Positions 1 through 12,300 of a DNA stretch of 64,000 nucleotides are shown one piece after another. The stretch is taken from positions 15,219,501-15,283,500 of the forward strand of contig NC_133030.1 in assembly GCF_048771995.1 (NCBI RefSeq). Reading direction: 5' to 3'. Source of the DNA: Taeniopygia guttata (Eukaryota; Chordata; Aves; Passeriformes; Estrildidae). Every line of letters starts with the position of its first letter. Positions within the stretch are counted from its first letter, which is position 1. The notes beneath the pieces were generated by a model. That model worked only from the letters and a program-made list of their open reading frames with translations, made no database searches and was not told the DNA's origin. The translations under genes and the position numbers were made by a program.

Positions 1-199
1 TTGCCCTGTGTCTCAGTGCCCCGTGGCTCAGGTGTGCAGAGCACAGGGAGGCAGGCAGGTGTTGAGCACAGGAGGAGCCCTGGAGGTCTGTTCCTCTGGT
101 TGTTTTTAGCAGTGCAACTCGTGACACTGACCTGGATCATCCATCCAGCTCCCTTCTGATGGCAAACAAATGTCACAGGGCTTCCAGGACCTGAGGGAG

Positions 200-510
200 C
201 CAACAGGGAAGGGGGAGAAGGACTTTTTACAAAGGCGTTTTGTGACAGGACAAGAGAAATGGCTTCAAACTGAACAAGAGTAGGTTTGGATTAGATATTA
301 GGGAGAAATTCTTTCCTGTGAGGGTGGTGAGACACAGGAGCATGCTGCCAAGAAAAGCTGAGGATGTCCCATCCCTGGAATGTCCAATGCCAGGCTGGAT
401 GGAGCTCTGAGCAACCTGAGCAAGTGAGAAGTGTCTCTACCTATGACAGGGATTGTAATTAGATGATCTCTAAGATCCCTTCCAACCCAAGCCTTTCTAT
501 GATTCTATGC
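200..510 (+). mobile_element. CR1 LINE 3' end fragment
   Basis: This matches the avian CR1 consensus tail as I know it: tggcttcaaactgaa, ggtttggattagata, ttagggagaaattctt, ccatccctggaatgtcc, ggctggatggagctctgagc, gatgatctctaag and cccttccaaccc. It ends with the CR1 terminal ATTCTATG-type repeats at about 497-510. It is 5'-truncated, which is usual for CR1, and lies inside an INSC intron. The left boundary is approximate. Confidence 0.92.
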
Positions 511-601
511 TGATTATTTATTGATCAAGTCTATTTTTCTGTGGTCTTCATTACTACAGTGGATTTAGGGTTGCCAGTTCACAAATTGCAGCCACAGGTA
601 C

Positions 602-988
602 TGTATATGCAGGTGAACCCAATGGGAAGAAATGACGATGTCTGACTCAATTCAGAAGGCTGAATTATTTCTTTATTATAATTATGCTAAAATACATTAA
701 TATGCTATATAAAAGGAGGATACTAAAACTACATACTACCTTCTCTGACTCCAACACAACTCGTGGCCCTCTCCCGAGAGTCCAGCCACAGGTGGATTGG
801 ATTGGCCATCAGGCTCAAACAATCCTCACCAGAATCCAATCAAGCAATCACTCCAGGTAAACAATTCTCAAAAAACATTCCACATAGGAAAAACAAGGAC
901 CAGAAATAGAAATTGTTTTCTCTTTCATTTCCCTCTGTGCACCTCTATGAAAATCCTTAGAGGGAGAGAAATGTGCTAGCTACACACA
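602..988 (-). mobile_element. Probable endogenous retrovirus LTR (solo), passerine type
   Basis: The block is recognisable mainly by its resemblance to LTRs common in songbird genomes, including gactcaattcagaaggc, ctttattataatta, caatcactccaggtaaaca and attccacatagg. Read on the minus strand it has a TATA-like element (tttatatagc) followed by an AATAAA signal, the usual LTR order of promoter then polyadenylation signal. No internal retroviral genes flank it, so it is likely a solo LTR. Both ends and the target-site duplication are uncertain; related sequence may begin as far left as about 570. The small open frame inside it is not a gene. Confidence 0.6.
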
Positions 989-3678
989 GGTTTAGCAGAG
1001 AAAGGCACCTGCAATTCTTGATGGATTTGGATATCAGATAAAGGATTGTGGGCCAGCCTGTGTCAGTCTATTGGACAGCACTGCTAAAATACTGATATTG
1101 GGAATGCATGGGTCAAGATCCACCTCCAAAGCAGATCTGCTTAGCAGAGATGCAGGTGCTGGCATAGGGAATTATGCTGGATTCCCTGACAAAATCTGTT
1201 TCATAGCACATCTACAAATCTCACAGATCAAGAACTGGCGTGTGGCTTCAGCACATTCTTTCTCCATGGTAGGAAGGCAATGGCAGATGACTTGAGCTCA
1301 TGTATACTGACTTCAGGAAATCTTTTTTCTTACACTTTGAGTTGACCACAAGTTCATTGCATTGGTGAGGAACCCAAAAAATTGCAAGAATCATAAATTG
1401 TGTCAGGTGCCAGTGCTTTGTAATCATGGATTGTGCTCTTTCACAGGATCAATTACTTGAGCAATTAATGAAATTGATATTAAAATTGGACAATAGAGCT
1501 TTCATGTTAAATATCTTCAAGCCTTTCAATTATTTCAAAGTCAATTCAGTTCTGAAAGAGGTTTTGGTATATATTCTTTTCCAATAATTTTCAACTATGA
1601 AATGAGGCAGTCACTTTTATCTGTACCTGTTTGTGTGCTCCATGTCTCACCATAACATCTGAACTGGTTTGCTGATTTAACAGGACTTCATAGTTATTTT
1701 TGAGACTGCCTAGGGCTTTATGAAATTTAGAGCCAGATAATGGGAAAAGAAGCAGAGATAAAGATTGCAGTGTAACCCTCTATCACTAGACAAGAAGAAA
1801 AAAAAATCTACAGTGCGAGAGAACCTATAGAAAACATCTGTTTATACTTTTGATCAACTCTGAATACAAAAGAGATGAGGATTCATTAATACCAGTTGTC
1901 ACAGAAGTGTTACTTTCTGAAGCAAATTGAGTCTACATTTGTTTGTGTTTTCCTCTACAGAGTTCATCCTTAACTGGAAATTTCCTTGAAATTTGGTTTT
2001 TATTACAGAGGAAATTTTCATTCATAAGTTGCCTGAACTTAAAAATAGGAAATTGTGGGGGAAATAGAGCATTTAAAGTAAACTCTTTATTCTGCTTGCC
2101 TATTATATTTTTATGTTATCCTATTTTGTTACATTGTTTACCTCACAGGAAAACAAATTTTCTAGGGGAAAGAAAGATCTATCCATATGGAGTGAGCTAA
2201 TCTATGGCTTAAATACCTTTTGAATCCTACTAAGATTTTTACAGATAATATAGGTAGAACTTGATGGTCATTGATCATAAGGGTCTTTACACCCCTCTGG
2301 AGAATGTTACATATAAGCCCTCTAAGCTAGTCCATAAATATTGCAAAATATGGGGACCACATAATCAACATGAAGGAAGTATAGCTATAACCTCAAATAA
2401 TTTTTTTCGTGTCAAAAGATACACACAAACTATTTTTATGTATGAAAATACTTATTAGACAAAATAACTTGAAGCAGTAGAATAATTGGCATGTATTCAA
2501 ATTGTGATTAATTGAATTCTTCATCTGTGGCTTAGAGAGCCACATGGGGTACAGATTCTGCACAGAGGAAGCAATTTTCATTAACGGGATATAATTTAGA
2601 ATGAGAAAACATATACACTCTGCCTGCAACACAGTTAATAATTAATATGGAATAAATACATAGACATACACTGAGTTACCATATTTCTACCTGTCACTCT
2701 GTAGAGTTTCAGCAACTCATTTGCATGCTAAGTAAGTATATTCAGGGAGATGACACTGTAACACTACCTTCAAAAGTGGAAGACCTTTATGTCACAGCAT
2801 CGGAAATGAGTCATCCTTGTTTTTAAAATGGCAAAGTGAGATCAGAATGGTGATTTGATCTCATGCCTCCTTACATCTAAGAAGTTTGCTAGTTTCTGAA
2901 GTGACACTGTACTGTTAAAAGCTGATAACCAGTTCCAAAACTGACCATTATTTTTGAGGCTGGTCAGTTTTCGTGAATTAGATTAGAGAAAATTTAAAAC
3001 CTTTTAAGAAATAATATTATTCCTCTTTTGCTTTCTGACCATCTCTGGCATTTATTATTTTGTCTCATATATGCTGTTAATATTAGGATGTGTCTGCATG
3101 CAAAAAGCAAACTATTTGAAGGACTGAGAAGAATGTCTTGCAGGATGTGTGAGAAAGTATGTGATATCAATGAAGGGAGTGGCTGACTGAAAGCCAGCAG
3201 CACCACAGGGTTCAGGCTCTGTCAGTGGCTTGCTGCATCACTTTAAGCAAGTTGAGTTACACCTAATCTCAAAAACAGATAAAGTTAATTGGGGTAAGAA
3301 ATTCTATAAATCTAGATCTCAGAATGTGCTTGTGCACATATCAATACAGAATGTGTTGGTACAAAGCCTAACCATGGTCTTTACCTCTGGAAAGGTATAA
3401 ACAGAATTTTAAGTCCAGTTACTTTTGAGACAGTGTCTTGACATGCACACAATTCTTGACTTCAACAAAACTGAAAAATATTCCTTAAATATTCCCTTGA
3501 ATCAAAGCTCAAAACTCAAAATCTGTTGCAAAGATTTCTTAGCATTTCACCTGAACCAATTCAGTGCAATAACAGCACTCCCAAATATTTGCCATATTTA
3601 TTTTATGAACCACAATGATATTTAATATTACTGAATTATAGGACTGGACTTCATATTTCCTTCTCTATTTTACAACAG
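989..3678 (+). other. INSC intron sequence, no exon found
   Basis: AT-rich noncoding DNA precedes the first visible INSC exon. I looked for the preceding INSC exon, expected to encode a segment ending near RDQ, and did not find it. The short open frames here lack coding character. No repeat family was recognised in this part. Confidence 0.6.
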
Positions 3679-3745
3679 GTGGTAACAATATTGGCAAACA
3701 TGTCTGTATTGGACCAGTGTGCTTCAGAAATCATTCAAGGAAATG
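3679..3745 (+). CDS. INSC: INSC coding exon (fourth from the end)
   Basis: This 67 bp exon has acceptor tttacaacag and donor gtatgt. It is read from its first base as V-V-T-I-L-A-N-M-S-V-L-D-Q-C-A-S-E-I-I-Q-G-N plus the first base of a split glycine codon. It encodes an armadillo-type helix whose human counterpart begins IVTILANMS. The upstream boundary is the most likely AG. The preceding exon, which should encode a stretch ending near RDQ, was not found in the 3.6 kb to the left and must lie outside the window. Confidence 0.9.
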
Positions 3746-6700
3746 GTATGTATTTTAGCTGAATTGTATTTTATTTTTATTTCTGGAGAGTCTGAGTAGA
3801 TGAGAATGTAGTACTTACAAGGTAAAGGAGAAAGGCTTCACTAATAAAGCTTCATTTTGCATCCCGTCTCTGCTGTATGTTGCGCATTGCTGTGGGGTAC
3901 AAAATGAGCCTGGGGATAGTTCCACATAAACGAAATAAAATGCCACTGTTTTAGGAAAACTCATTTGTGACCACATTGCTGGTGTTCTGCATGTGTGACT
4001 TGCTCCTGGATGCAAAGCAAAGTAGTAAAAAGTGTTTCAGCAACCTGTAAAGTGGTATTACAAATAATATAGTGATAAGATATTAATGCCTTATTAATAC
4101 ACCTTAAATGTATGTATTATATAATAATGTACATTAAATTACAATGAAAATTCACATATATTGCTTTGCTAGGCCAAATAGGCCTAACTCATGCTGGGTG
4201 CTGCAGTGGATTGTCAGGGACGATGACAGCAAGTAAAATTTGTGTATACACTCCATCATGGAATTTCACAAAAAGCATTTGCCCCTTGGCTTTTGAGAGG
4301 GGTTGGCACTTATCCTGTGTAAAACCTTTTTTGTGTCTCCCTAATGTTATAATAAACAGGTACTAGTCAGAGGCCACATTCTGAGAATGGTCTTTGAATG
4401 CTGGAGAATTTAGGTACTTTCTTCTAACTCTGACTTTTTTGTATGTTGATTGATTATTATCTAGCTGCATGGTTCTGATGATAATTCTATGAATTATTTA
4501 TGCAAATGTTCTAACAGTTAAAATCCTCTGATGCTACTTGATGTAATCTGAATGCCTAATAGCATATAGAGTTTAATAGCACATAATTGTCTTAAGACTT
4601 AATCGAGAAAAGAGAAACCATCTTCTTTTTTTGTGGTGCTACAAGAAGAATATCAACTCCTACAGGCAACAAGAAGTTAATGAAGCTACTTTGACAGGGA
4701 TAACATTGTCTCTTCTGGAGTGAAGAGTTATACAGTAAAGTTCAAGAAACATATTTTCATCATTTCCTTCATTAAAGGATTCCTCATTCTAAAATACCAT
4801 TAAATATTTGAGAAGGAAACTTTTAAAGGCTTGCTTAAAAATATGTAAATAAACAAAAAAATTACTTTAACTGAGAGTGGAACTTCATTTAGAGACCTGA
4901 TATATGTGACTACCGGTTTTTCAGTTAGTGATTACCTTAAGGGTAATTTAGAATTGAATGAGGAATTACATTTTGTTGACTGAAATTGTGAACTTTAGAA
5001 TACCGACTTTTAGAGGAGGAAAGAGTTAATGCATTTTCTAGTTCCAGAGCTTCTGTAGCTTCCCACTGAAGACAAACATGCATAGATCAGATGTGCCTGG
5101 GTGCTGAAGTCAAAAACACAGGCTTCATTTATGTATTCTCCATTCTCCCTTTTTGGGCAGTGGCTGGTCTGTATTAACCCAGCTTTCCTTTTACCCCTTT
5201 ACCTTTTTTGCACTGATTTTTTTTTTTTGTTGGAGGGTGGATAACGACGGCTCTTGCATCTTTGTAGGTGTTCAGCTTTTAATGGAGATGCTCTTTGAGA
5301 AATGCTCCTCTGGAAATGCAGCAGAAGCTGCAGCTTGCGAGCGAGTCCAGCAGAAATCCGCAGTTACCCTGGCGCGGCTCAGCCGAGACCCCGAGGTGGC
5401 AGATGCAGCTGTGAAACTCAGCTGTAAGGATGTGTCTCCTGCTTAATGGCACTGAAAGATGGAGGACCTGCCAGTCATGGAGAAGCTCTTTGCAATTTTT
5501 AGCCTCACTTGGCGAACTTTATGAGAGATATTCCCTATAGAGTCTGTCCAGAGGATGACTGAGGAGATGGAGCTAAATGAACCTCTGGCTTGTTTCCCAG
5601 AGGAGCCTGAGGTGCAGCATGCACTCAACACGTGGCTGTGCCTTGCTGTGCCAGCTGACACTGCTGCCTCCTCTTTCCTTTATGCAGGATCTGTCAGGGC
5701 ACAGAAAACTGGCACCCCAGCAGGTCCAGATGGGATGAATCCAATGGGAGGAAATGTGTTCTTTGGGTAGGAGTTTTTTAAGGTGTGTGGGAGGATTGGT
5801 AGGGAAGAAGTGGAGGTCACAATTTCCACTCTGAAACTGCAGCAGCAAGTAAACCCAATTTATTTGTTTATGCTTTACAACTGTTAATTATGACTGCTCT
5901 GAACTGCATAGCTCCATGAAAAGTCTCTTAAGTATTTGCATATCATCTTTGCATTAGATATCATATCTACTAAAAAAAGATAAATATGATGCACCTAAAA
6001 AATATCACAAAATGAGAAGTTGTTTTTCTAAATTATTTCTCCTGACACTCTTTTGTTGCTCTCAGGTATTCCTCGCCTGATTAAACTTTGCAGATCACCA
6101 ACAGAAAGAAATAACAGTGATTCTGTTTTAGTGGCATGTCTGGTATGTACATTTTAGTCTTTCTTTCATGCTTATACTGGAAAATTAAGGAAAAAATATC
6201 CCTTTAGATTTCAAAATGCATAAGTATTGCAGAAATGTTTTAAATTCATGTCAGGGTCTCCTGCTTTTCCCCTTAAGCATAATCCTGTACACTGTCAATT
6301 ATTCATCCTCAAATTGAAGACTTAAGCACATAAGGAAAAATGGCTTCATCTTCACATTATTTGGCATCAAAAATTTTCCTTGGAACACTTTGGAATTTAA
6401 AGATTCATTAAATCCTAAATTCTAGTCTGTGATGGTTCTATGTTTGTTGAAATAGCCTTGAGTCACGGGGGTAGCAGCCCTTTATCAGCACTCACGCATA
6501 TATTTGAAAATATTTATGTAAAACATCCAAAAAGGTGAAAAAGAAATTTCTTGCTTCCACTCCAATCCAATTTTTTGTTCTATTTGTGCCACCAAGACAA
6601 TACAGTGCCCAGCAAGGAGTGGGCACCAGAAGCTTAGGACTGTCTCTGCTCAGGAGAAAGATCCCATCTGTTGGCCCTGCACTGCATGGATTGTGAGCCG

Positions 6701-7622
6701 AATGCCAGAGCTGAATGATTTCACTGAGCTTTTCATGAAAGGGCTCTGGGGACATGGGTGATCTAGGGTTGGAGCAAAACCTCTGGTGAATGAAGACTGA
6801 AGAATACTCTTTGACAGTGCTTTATGATATTAATGTAATTTTAAATGTAAAAGTAATACTCAGTTATTGCAGCTTGGTTATTTCAGAAGGCCTCATTCAG
6901 GATGAAGAAAATATAAATGTGAGCATATAAAATGCTGTGATTGTTCTTCCTACATGCCAAGAAGACTTGTTAATCTTGTGTGGTTACAGCAGAGACCACA
7001 GAGCGATGGCAGCAAACCAGAGTATGATTTTTGTCTCACTCAAGTTGTTGCTGCACATTCCTTGAATCCATGCCTATTGCTTGAGATGTTACCTACCTCC
7101 CTGTCTCAGAAATTTGTCTTCTCGTGATATTTTAATAACTGCCTGAAGATGTTTTTGATAAAAGTGTGTCAAAAATATTGTCCTTGAGACATAAGCTATT
7201 TCAAGCTCTGATAGGTATTGTCACTGGTGCCTGAGGGCTTGCACTGTATGTAGACCTGCTGCTCAGGTCAAAAAGTAAAGTGCCCCAAAATAATTGCCAT
7301 TGAATAAATTTGCATGAGGGAAGATTAATCTGACAGATGAAGACAGTGAGATTACTCAGGCAGCAGAACCCACAGACCTGCAGTGTTCAGTTTTGAGTTC
7401 TGGCTGTTTACTTAGGTATGGTTATTATAGATTCCTGAATGAGGACGTTGCCAATCCTGACTGCAGTGCAACGATGCTGTTTTGCTTTTCTAGGCAGCCT
7501 TGAGGAGACTGGCAGTCATGAGTCCTGATGGACTGGAAGACTCAGATTTTCAGCAGCTGGTAAAGCCCAGACTCGTGTATTCTTTTCTGCTGTGTACAAA
7601 TATGGAAGAGAGCTTTGTATAA
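3679..7622 (+). CDS. INSC: INSC, 3' coding part (four terminal exons)
   Basis: This is the 3' part of the gene for the inscuteable homologue, an adaptor that links the Par3 polarity complex to LGN/GPSM2 and so orients the mitotic spindle at the cell cortex in dividing progenitors. The coding exons are 3679-3745, 5268-5423, 6066-6142 and 7494-7622, giving 426 coding bases (142 residues) plus TAA. Every intron begins GT and ends AG, and the phases join without a shift: codon GGT is split across intron 1, TGT across intron 2, and intron 3 is phase 0. Diagnostic stretches are ILANMSVLDQCASEII, ACERVQQKSAVTLARLSRDP, EDSDFQQLVKPRL and the C-terminus NMEESFV, which I recognise from vertebrate INSC. 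These residues form the last part of the armadillo-repeat domain. The N-terminal LGN-binding region and earlier repeats lie upstream of the window. No frameshift or stop interrupts the frame. Confidence 0.93.
3746..5267 (+). other. INSC intron (1,522 bp)
   Basis: The intron begins gtatgt and ends with a T-rich tract and tttgtag. It is AT-rich with no recognised repeat or RNA gene. An open frame that runs into the next exon from about 5153 is intronic up to 5267. Confidence 0.85.
5268..5423 (+). CDS. INSC: INSC coding exon (third from the end)
   Basis: This 156 bp exon has acceptor catctttgtag and donor gtaagg. It starts by completing a split glycine codon and continues V-Q-L-L-M-E-M-L-F-E-K, then a variable linker (C-S-S-G-N-A-A-E-A), then the well-conserved block ACERVQQKSAVTLARLSRDP, and ends at the first base of a split cysteine codon. 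The conserved block is an armadillo-repeat helix pair. GC content rises sharply within the exon compared with the flanking introns. The linker after FEK varies between species, so its differences from mammals are expected. Confidence 0.93.
6066..6142 (+). CDS. INSC: INSC coding exon (penultimate)
   Basis: This 77 bp exon has acceptor tgttgctctcag and donor gtatgt. It completes the split cysteine codon and reads I-P-R-L-I-K-L-C-R-S-P-T-E-R-N-N-S-D-S-V-L-V-A-C-L, ending in phase 0. The human protein has MSRLIELCRSPSERNSSDAV in the same place. It forms the start of the final armadillo repeat. It is too short to be seen as an open reading frame on its own and was found by splice-phase joining. 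Confidence 0.92.
6143..7493 (+). other. INSC intron (1,351 bp)
   Basis: The intron begins gtatgt and ends tttgcttttctag. It is noncoding and AT-rich, with a slightly GC-richer patch at about 6590-6760. No repeat family is recognised. Confidence 0.85.
7494..7622 (+). CDS. INSC: INSC terminal coding exon with stop
   Basis: The acceptor is tttgcttttctag. The coding part reads A-A-L-R-R-L-A-V-M-S-P-D-G-L, then EDSDFQQLVKPRLVYSFLL, then C-T-N-M-E-E-S-F-V and TAA at 7620-7622. The NMEESFV C-terminus matches the vertebrate INSC end, so the reading frame ends at the normal place. It packs the last armadillo helices. Sequence after the stop becomes AT-rich with stops in all frames, consistent with 3' untranslated sequence. 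Confidence 0.93.
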   Translation, partial: AALRRLAVMSPDGLEDSDFQQLVKPRLVYSFLLCTNMEESFV

Positions 7623-9345
7623 ATGGGAGCCAAAAACCTTTGAACAGTAAGGATGATGATAGGTACACAGTACACTTTTATTTTGGTTTAGTCCTATTGT
7701 TATTTATGACTTATTTATTATAAACCCATGAACATGGAATTTGCCAGAACAAAGGGACAGAATTAGAAAACTTGTTACTGTGGTTTGCAAAGGTAATTTT
7801 TTATTTTATTCTCCTGCCAAGACACACAAGACCTTATTATTGCCATCTAACAAAATGTTTTCTTTAATATAGTTAAATTAAGATAATGAAGCCAAGAATT
7901 TGTTGCTCTGATGTTAAATGCTTCTAATAATGTTTTATCACTGATATTTTTCTATAGTTAGGATGTTTTGTAGGTTTTTTAAGAAATGTTTTAGCCTCAT
8001 GTGTATTAGGAGAAAAATAGTCCTGAAAGCTGCAAGTATATACTTTGAAATGAAAGGGATGTTACAGTCCGAGTCCAGTTCTGAACTGTTGCTTTTTAAT
8101 AGAATTATATAACTGAGAGAAAAATTTCCAAAAAAACTTCAAATACTGGCTTCAAATGATGCTAGAATACATTCTTAGGCTGTATAGAGATGTGCTCCAT
8201 CAGAGGATACACACTAACAGAAAGCTCTTTATTTACATTGACTGAAATTTCCTAAAGAAATCCATAGAATTCTAGAAAAAAAATTTTTATGGTGTGTGTG
8301 TTTTATCTCATGATGTGAGATTTTCCACCTATGTTTTAAAATCATTACACAGTGATAATTTTGTTTCCTTTCCAAGCCTTGCAAGAACTGGAACTGCTAA
8401 TGCTCAGACATGTTTTTAACATTCAAGCTACTGTTTTTGTGAAAAGTTGTTCACACCTATACTAAATAATATGAACAGTTTAATTAGTTATAACTTGAAT
8501 TTTGATTTTTCTGGCTTGCTAACTAGTCCTGTATTTTTAAAACTTAAAAGGGACTGTTTGGAGCTCTGGAAGTTGAGAAATGGATGATAACCTAAATAAC
8601 AGATGTGATTTTGAAATCCACTTTTTTTCATGAGTATGATTCTTAATTCTATCCTTTTCCTTTCATTGAAAAACCACATCTATTGAAAATTACTCAACCA
8701 GCAATATCTTGGTAGTGTTTTTTTCCTTAACTTTTCACAAAGCACTCTGTAGATTATGAAAAAAATGTAATTTTTTTCTTCATGACTTCCAAACATTGCT
8801 TTGGATCATTTTATGATCAGAAATTTCAGGGTACTAGGATATCTGCCAAACCCCCACCACGTTCCTTCCTTACAGTACTTTGTAGATATATTAAACAGCT
8901 TAATTAATTAAGGTTTTTTAATGTTATGTGATTTTTTGATGAAAAGCACCAGGTAATTGTGAAGCTGTGAATGCCTTCTACATTTTCTGTATATGAGAAA
9001 TCTGTCCTGTTTCAAGCAGTGAGACAATGGTGGCTACTTTTTTCTTCCTTGATTGTATGGATTAAGAAGTTTCTGCCTTAATGTCTTTCTTGTGAGCCCT
9101 TAATATAATTGGCTCTATCTTGACTGAATATTTTTTTTTTGCTTACTTTGAGACAGCTTCTTAAGTTTCTGAGATTGTTAAAATGTATGGTACTGTAAAG
9201 CCTTAAAAATATTGTGTTAGTGATGGACTTTAACAGTTTCCTCACTAAGCAGAAATACATGTGCGAGCATGGATATCTTGGTATAAACAATGAATTAATA
9301 AATTTCATAAAAAAATGAATAAAAAAATCTTGTTGTTATCATTCT
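7623..9345 (+). other. INSC: Probable INSC 3' untranslated region
   Basis: AT-rich noncoding sequence follows the INSC stop directly. Scanning downstream, I see one variant signal ATTAAA at 8890-8895. The first canonical AATAAA signals are at 9297-9302 and 9318-9323, followed by a T/G-rich stretch (cttgttgttatc) typical of a cleavage-factor site. The end is therefore proposed near 9340. Further AATAAA copies near 9937 and 10124 would give longer forms. The length is inferred from signals only; RNA evidence is needed to fix it. Confidence 0.4.
9297..9323 (+). terminator. Candidate polyadenylation signals for INSC
   Basis: Two overlapping-range AATAAA hexamers sit 21 bases apart (9297-9302 and 9318-9323) with GT-rich sequence just after the second. 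They are the first canonical signals after the INSC stop. AATAAA is common in AT-rich DNA, so this is only a candidate. Confidence 0.35.
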
Positions 9346-12300
9346 GATAGCCTGGTAAAACCCTGATAAAGCACATCAAATTCTGAATTTCTGTACACAA
9401 CCTCATTCTGTCAGCTTCAGCTAACACCAGAGATATGAGTTTCTAGATGGAGTAGGGTTTATCCCATAACAGGTAAATTTAAAATCTCATTTAAAGAAAT
9501 TTTCCACATGTGCACAGTGAACTGAAGGAGCTATTAAGAAAATTCCATCATGAGTCATAATGTTTTAATGTAATTTCTAACAGATCAATCAAACATTCAG
9601 TGAGCAGGTCAGTAACAACTAATTTGCTCTCAAATACAGCAATGTGAACCCACATTGATGGAATTTACTACACATACCCTCAATCTGAAATATGGGTCCA
9701 TAATTCTAGACCCATATTTTCCCTTTAAATGTGTTCATATTACAGATGTGACTGTTTATATTACAGAAGAGAAGTACATTTACATGCAACTCATATTTGC
9801 AGCAGAAAATATATCTTGAAAGAGCCATTTCCGCAGATCTCTTGTCACCTAAGTGTCCTCAAACCATCTTAGGTTTTGACTTTTTCACCTAGAGCTGTGC
9901 ACTTTATTTTTTTGTATATGCTAAAGTTTATGGGAAAATAAACATACTCTAACTTCTTGATTCACTTGGAAATAATAAGTCATTAACAATATTGATTTAT
10001 TTTTCTCATTACTTCTGAATGAGAATTCTGGGTTCTGAATGAATTCTGGATTCTGAAGATTTGTTTTGAAAGTGACTCTTCAGCTTTTAAACAAAACAAA
10101 CAAAAAAAGAATAGTTTAAGCCAGAATAAACATTTTTGCTTTCAAGTTTAGTATTAAATGCAATATTTAATATCAAGTAATTTTCACTAAAATTAGTATT
10201 GTGGTGGCTTAATCCTTGGACTCCCTGTGCCTATACATAGGTAGGAGTGAGAGTGGAGAGTAAGTGAAATCCATTCACAAATCAGCTCATTTATGTGGAC
10301 TCATTTATCTACAGAGCCTGAATGTAGGTTAGGTGTTGGTTTAATCTTCCTGGAAAACGAATGTCAAACTTGCTAGAAATGTTGTTTCACTTAAATTCTT
10401 CTGAACATTTTCAGTTTTGTATGAGATTAGAAATGCTTAACAAACATGCAGTGAGCATTACAAATAATTTGTAATTTTCATTTACATTCCAGCAGCTTTG
10501 GACAATGTCTTAAAATTTCAGCTTTGGTTTCAAAGTGTTACAAATATTCAGGGCCCAGATGTTTCATTCATAGAATAAGGTTTGGTTGTTCTCTGTTTAT
10601 TGCATACTTGGCACATGAATTACTTATGTGGAATTTTACTTGTCTGACCTTTTCAGTTTAAAATAGTATTTGTATTTACAAATAATAAAATAATGTCTTT
10701 GTAAATTGCATACCTTAACTAATTTATTTGGGTTGCCCGTTAGTATCCAAAAGGTTACTTAATTTATAGGGTTTTACCTTTGTTCAAGACTGATTCTGGT
10801 CTCTCATAGGGCTTGTTCTAAATTTTTGTGTTGACCATCTCCTTTTAGATAACAGCAATGAACAGTCAAAATAACCTTGGCTTTTGTATTTTGAGGAATC
10901 TGCTTTGATCTTCAGTTTAAATTTTTATTAAATTAAATGTATATAAAGAAGCACTCTAGACACTGTAAATTATTCACCAGTGTTCTCATTTTTAAGGGGA
11001 GGGGAGGGAAGATGGCATTAAGCATTGAAAGAAAGGTCCAGAGTGAATTTGTTAATGGGAGTTGGAAGTGCAGAACTGGTGGGAAGGTGGGTGAATGATT
11101 TCAGCCCTTGACAAGCTAAAGAATTGGGAACAAGAAAAACACAGGATCATCTATTCTAGATACTTATGTTCTTTGTGGAGACCCTTATCTCTATTTTCTG
11201 GCTTGCTCTTGGATCCCAGTTTCTTTTTCCAGCTGTGACAGATGTCTTCCTCTTGGGAGTGTTTGTCTAAGCTAGTTATCTAACAGAAGAGAGTTACATT
11301 CCAAGGTCTGGTTCTGGTAATTATTATATTGATAAGGTTTTTCCTGAGAAACTAAGTAACAAAAATACATTGTTAAATACATGTAATAAGGATCACCTAG
11401 AACATAAAGAAATGTTTATTGTTCTTATGACAAGGGGAAGGTCCAACATATCCTCCAAAAAGCCTGAGAGAAAGCACAGGTATATCAGCTTATACTTTCA
11501 TGTTTTGGTACTTCTGCAAGCAGGCCTGATGACTTAGAGTTTATGAATTGATCAGTTATCAGTCAAATAATCACTGAATCAGAGAAATAAAAGAAACCTA
11601 CTAGACCTACAGCCTGAATGCTGGAAAATCAAAGATTTTTCATTTTTAATAGCCAATTGCTGACTTTTTTAATAATTGAAGTGTGCCTAGAACCCAAAGA
11701 AACCTATGGGAAACCAGTGGGGCAAAAAAACCAGTAGCAGGCAATGCTGTTAAGTTGCTTTGGAAAGAAATTTAAAAGGATAAAAAGGCTTAAATAATGT
11801 TGAGAGGAGGTGTTGCATAATGCAGTCACCTATCACTTCTGTGATCACCTGTGCTACAAATCACTGCTCACACCCTCTTCTTTAAACTTTCTGGATTACC
11901 TCTGGGTTTTAACCAGCTTTTGTCTGCATTCCTCACAACATTTAGAACGTGATATAATAATGCATATGTCTTCTAAGTGATCTACTTAGTCTGATTTATT
12001 TATATTTAATACCCCATATTGTAAAAATCTCCTTTTTTGAATAGTTCTGAAAGGATAAACCTAACAATATGTCTGTTATGTATGCTCATCAGGTGAGACA
12101 AAGATTATGATAAGTCAAGAAGGTATATCTAAAAGGATCCACAAACAGATATGCATGTTTTCACTTGCATCAGAAGAATAATTATGGGCCCAAATGATCT
12201 AGGGGAGTTTTATTTGATGCCACTTCTGACTTCTATAAGTCAGTTTGCTTGTACTGAAGTAGAGACAGAGGTAACCCAAGGTTTCCAGGATCTTGCTAGA

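Noticed and set aside
5555..5848. Overlapping open frames on both strands within an INSC intron
   Set aside because: They lie between verified INSC exons and continue no reading frame of the gene. Treated as GC-richer intron sequence.
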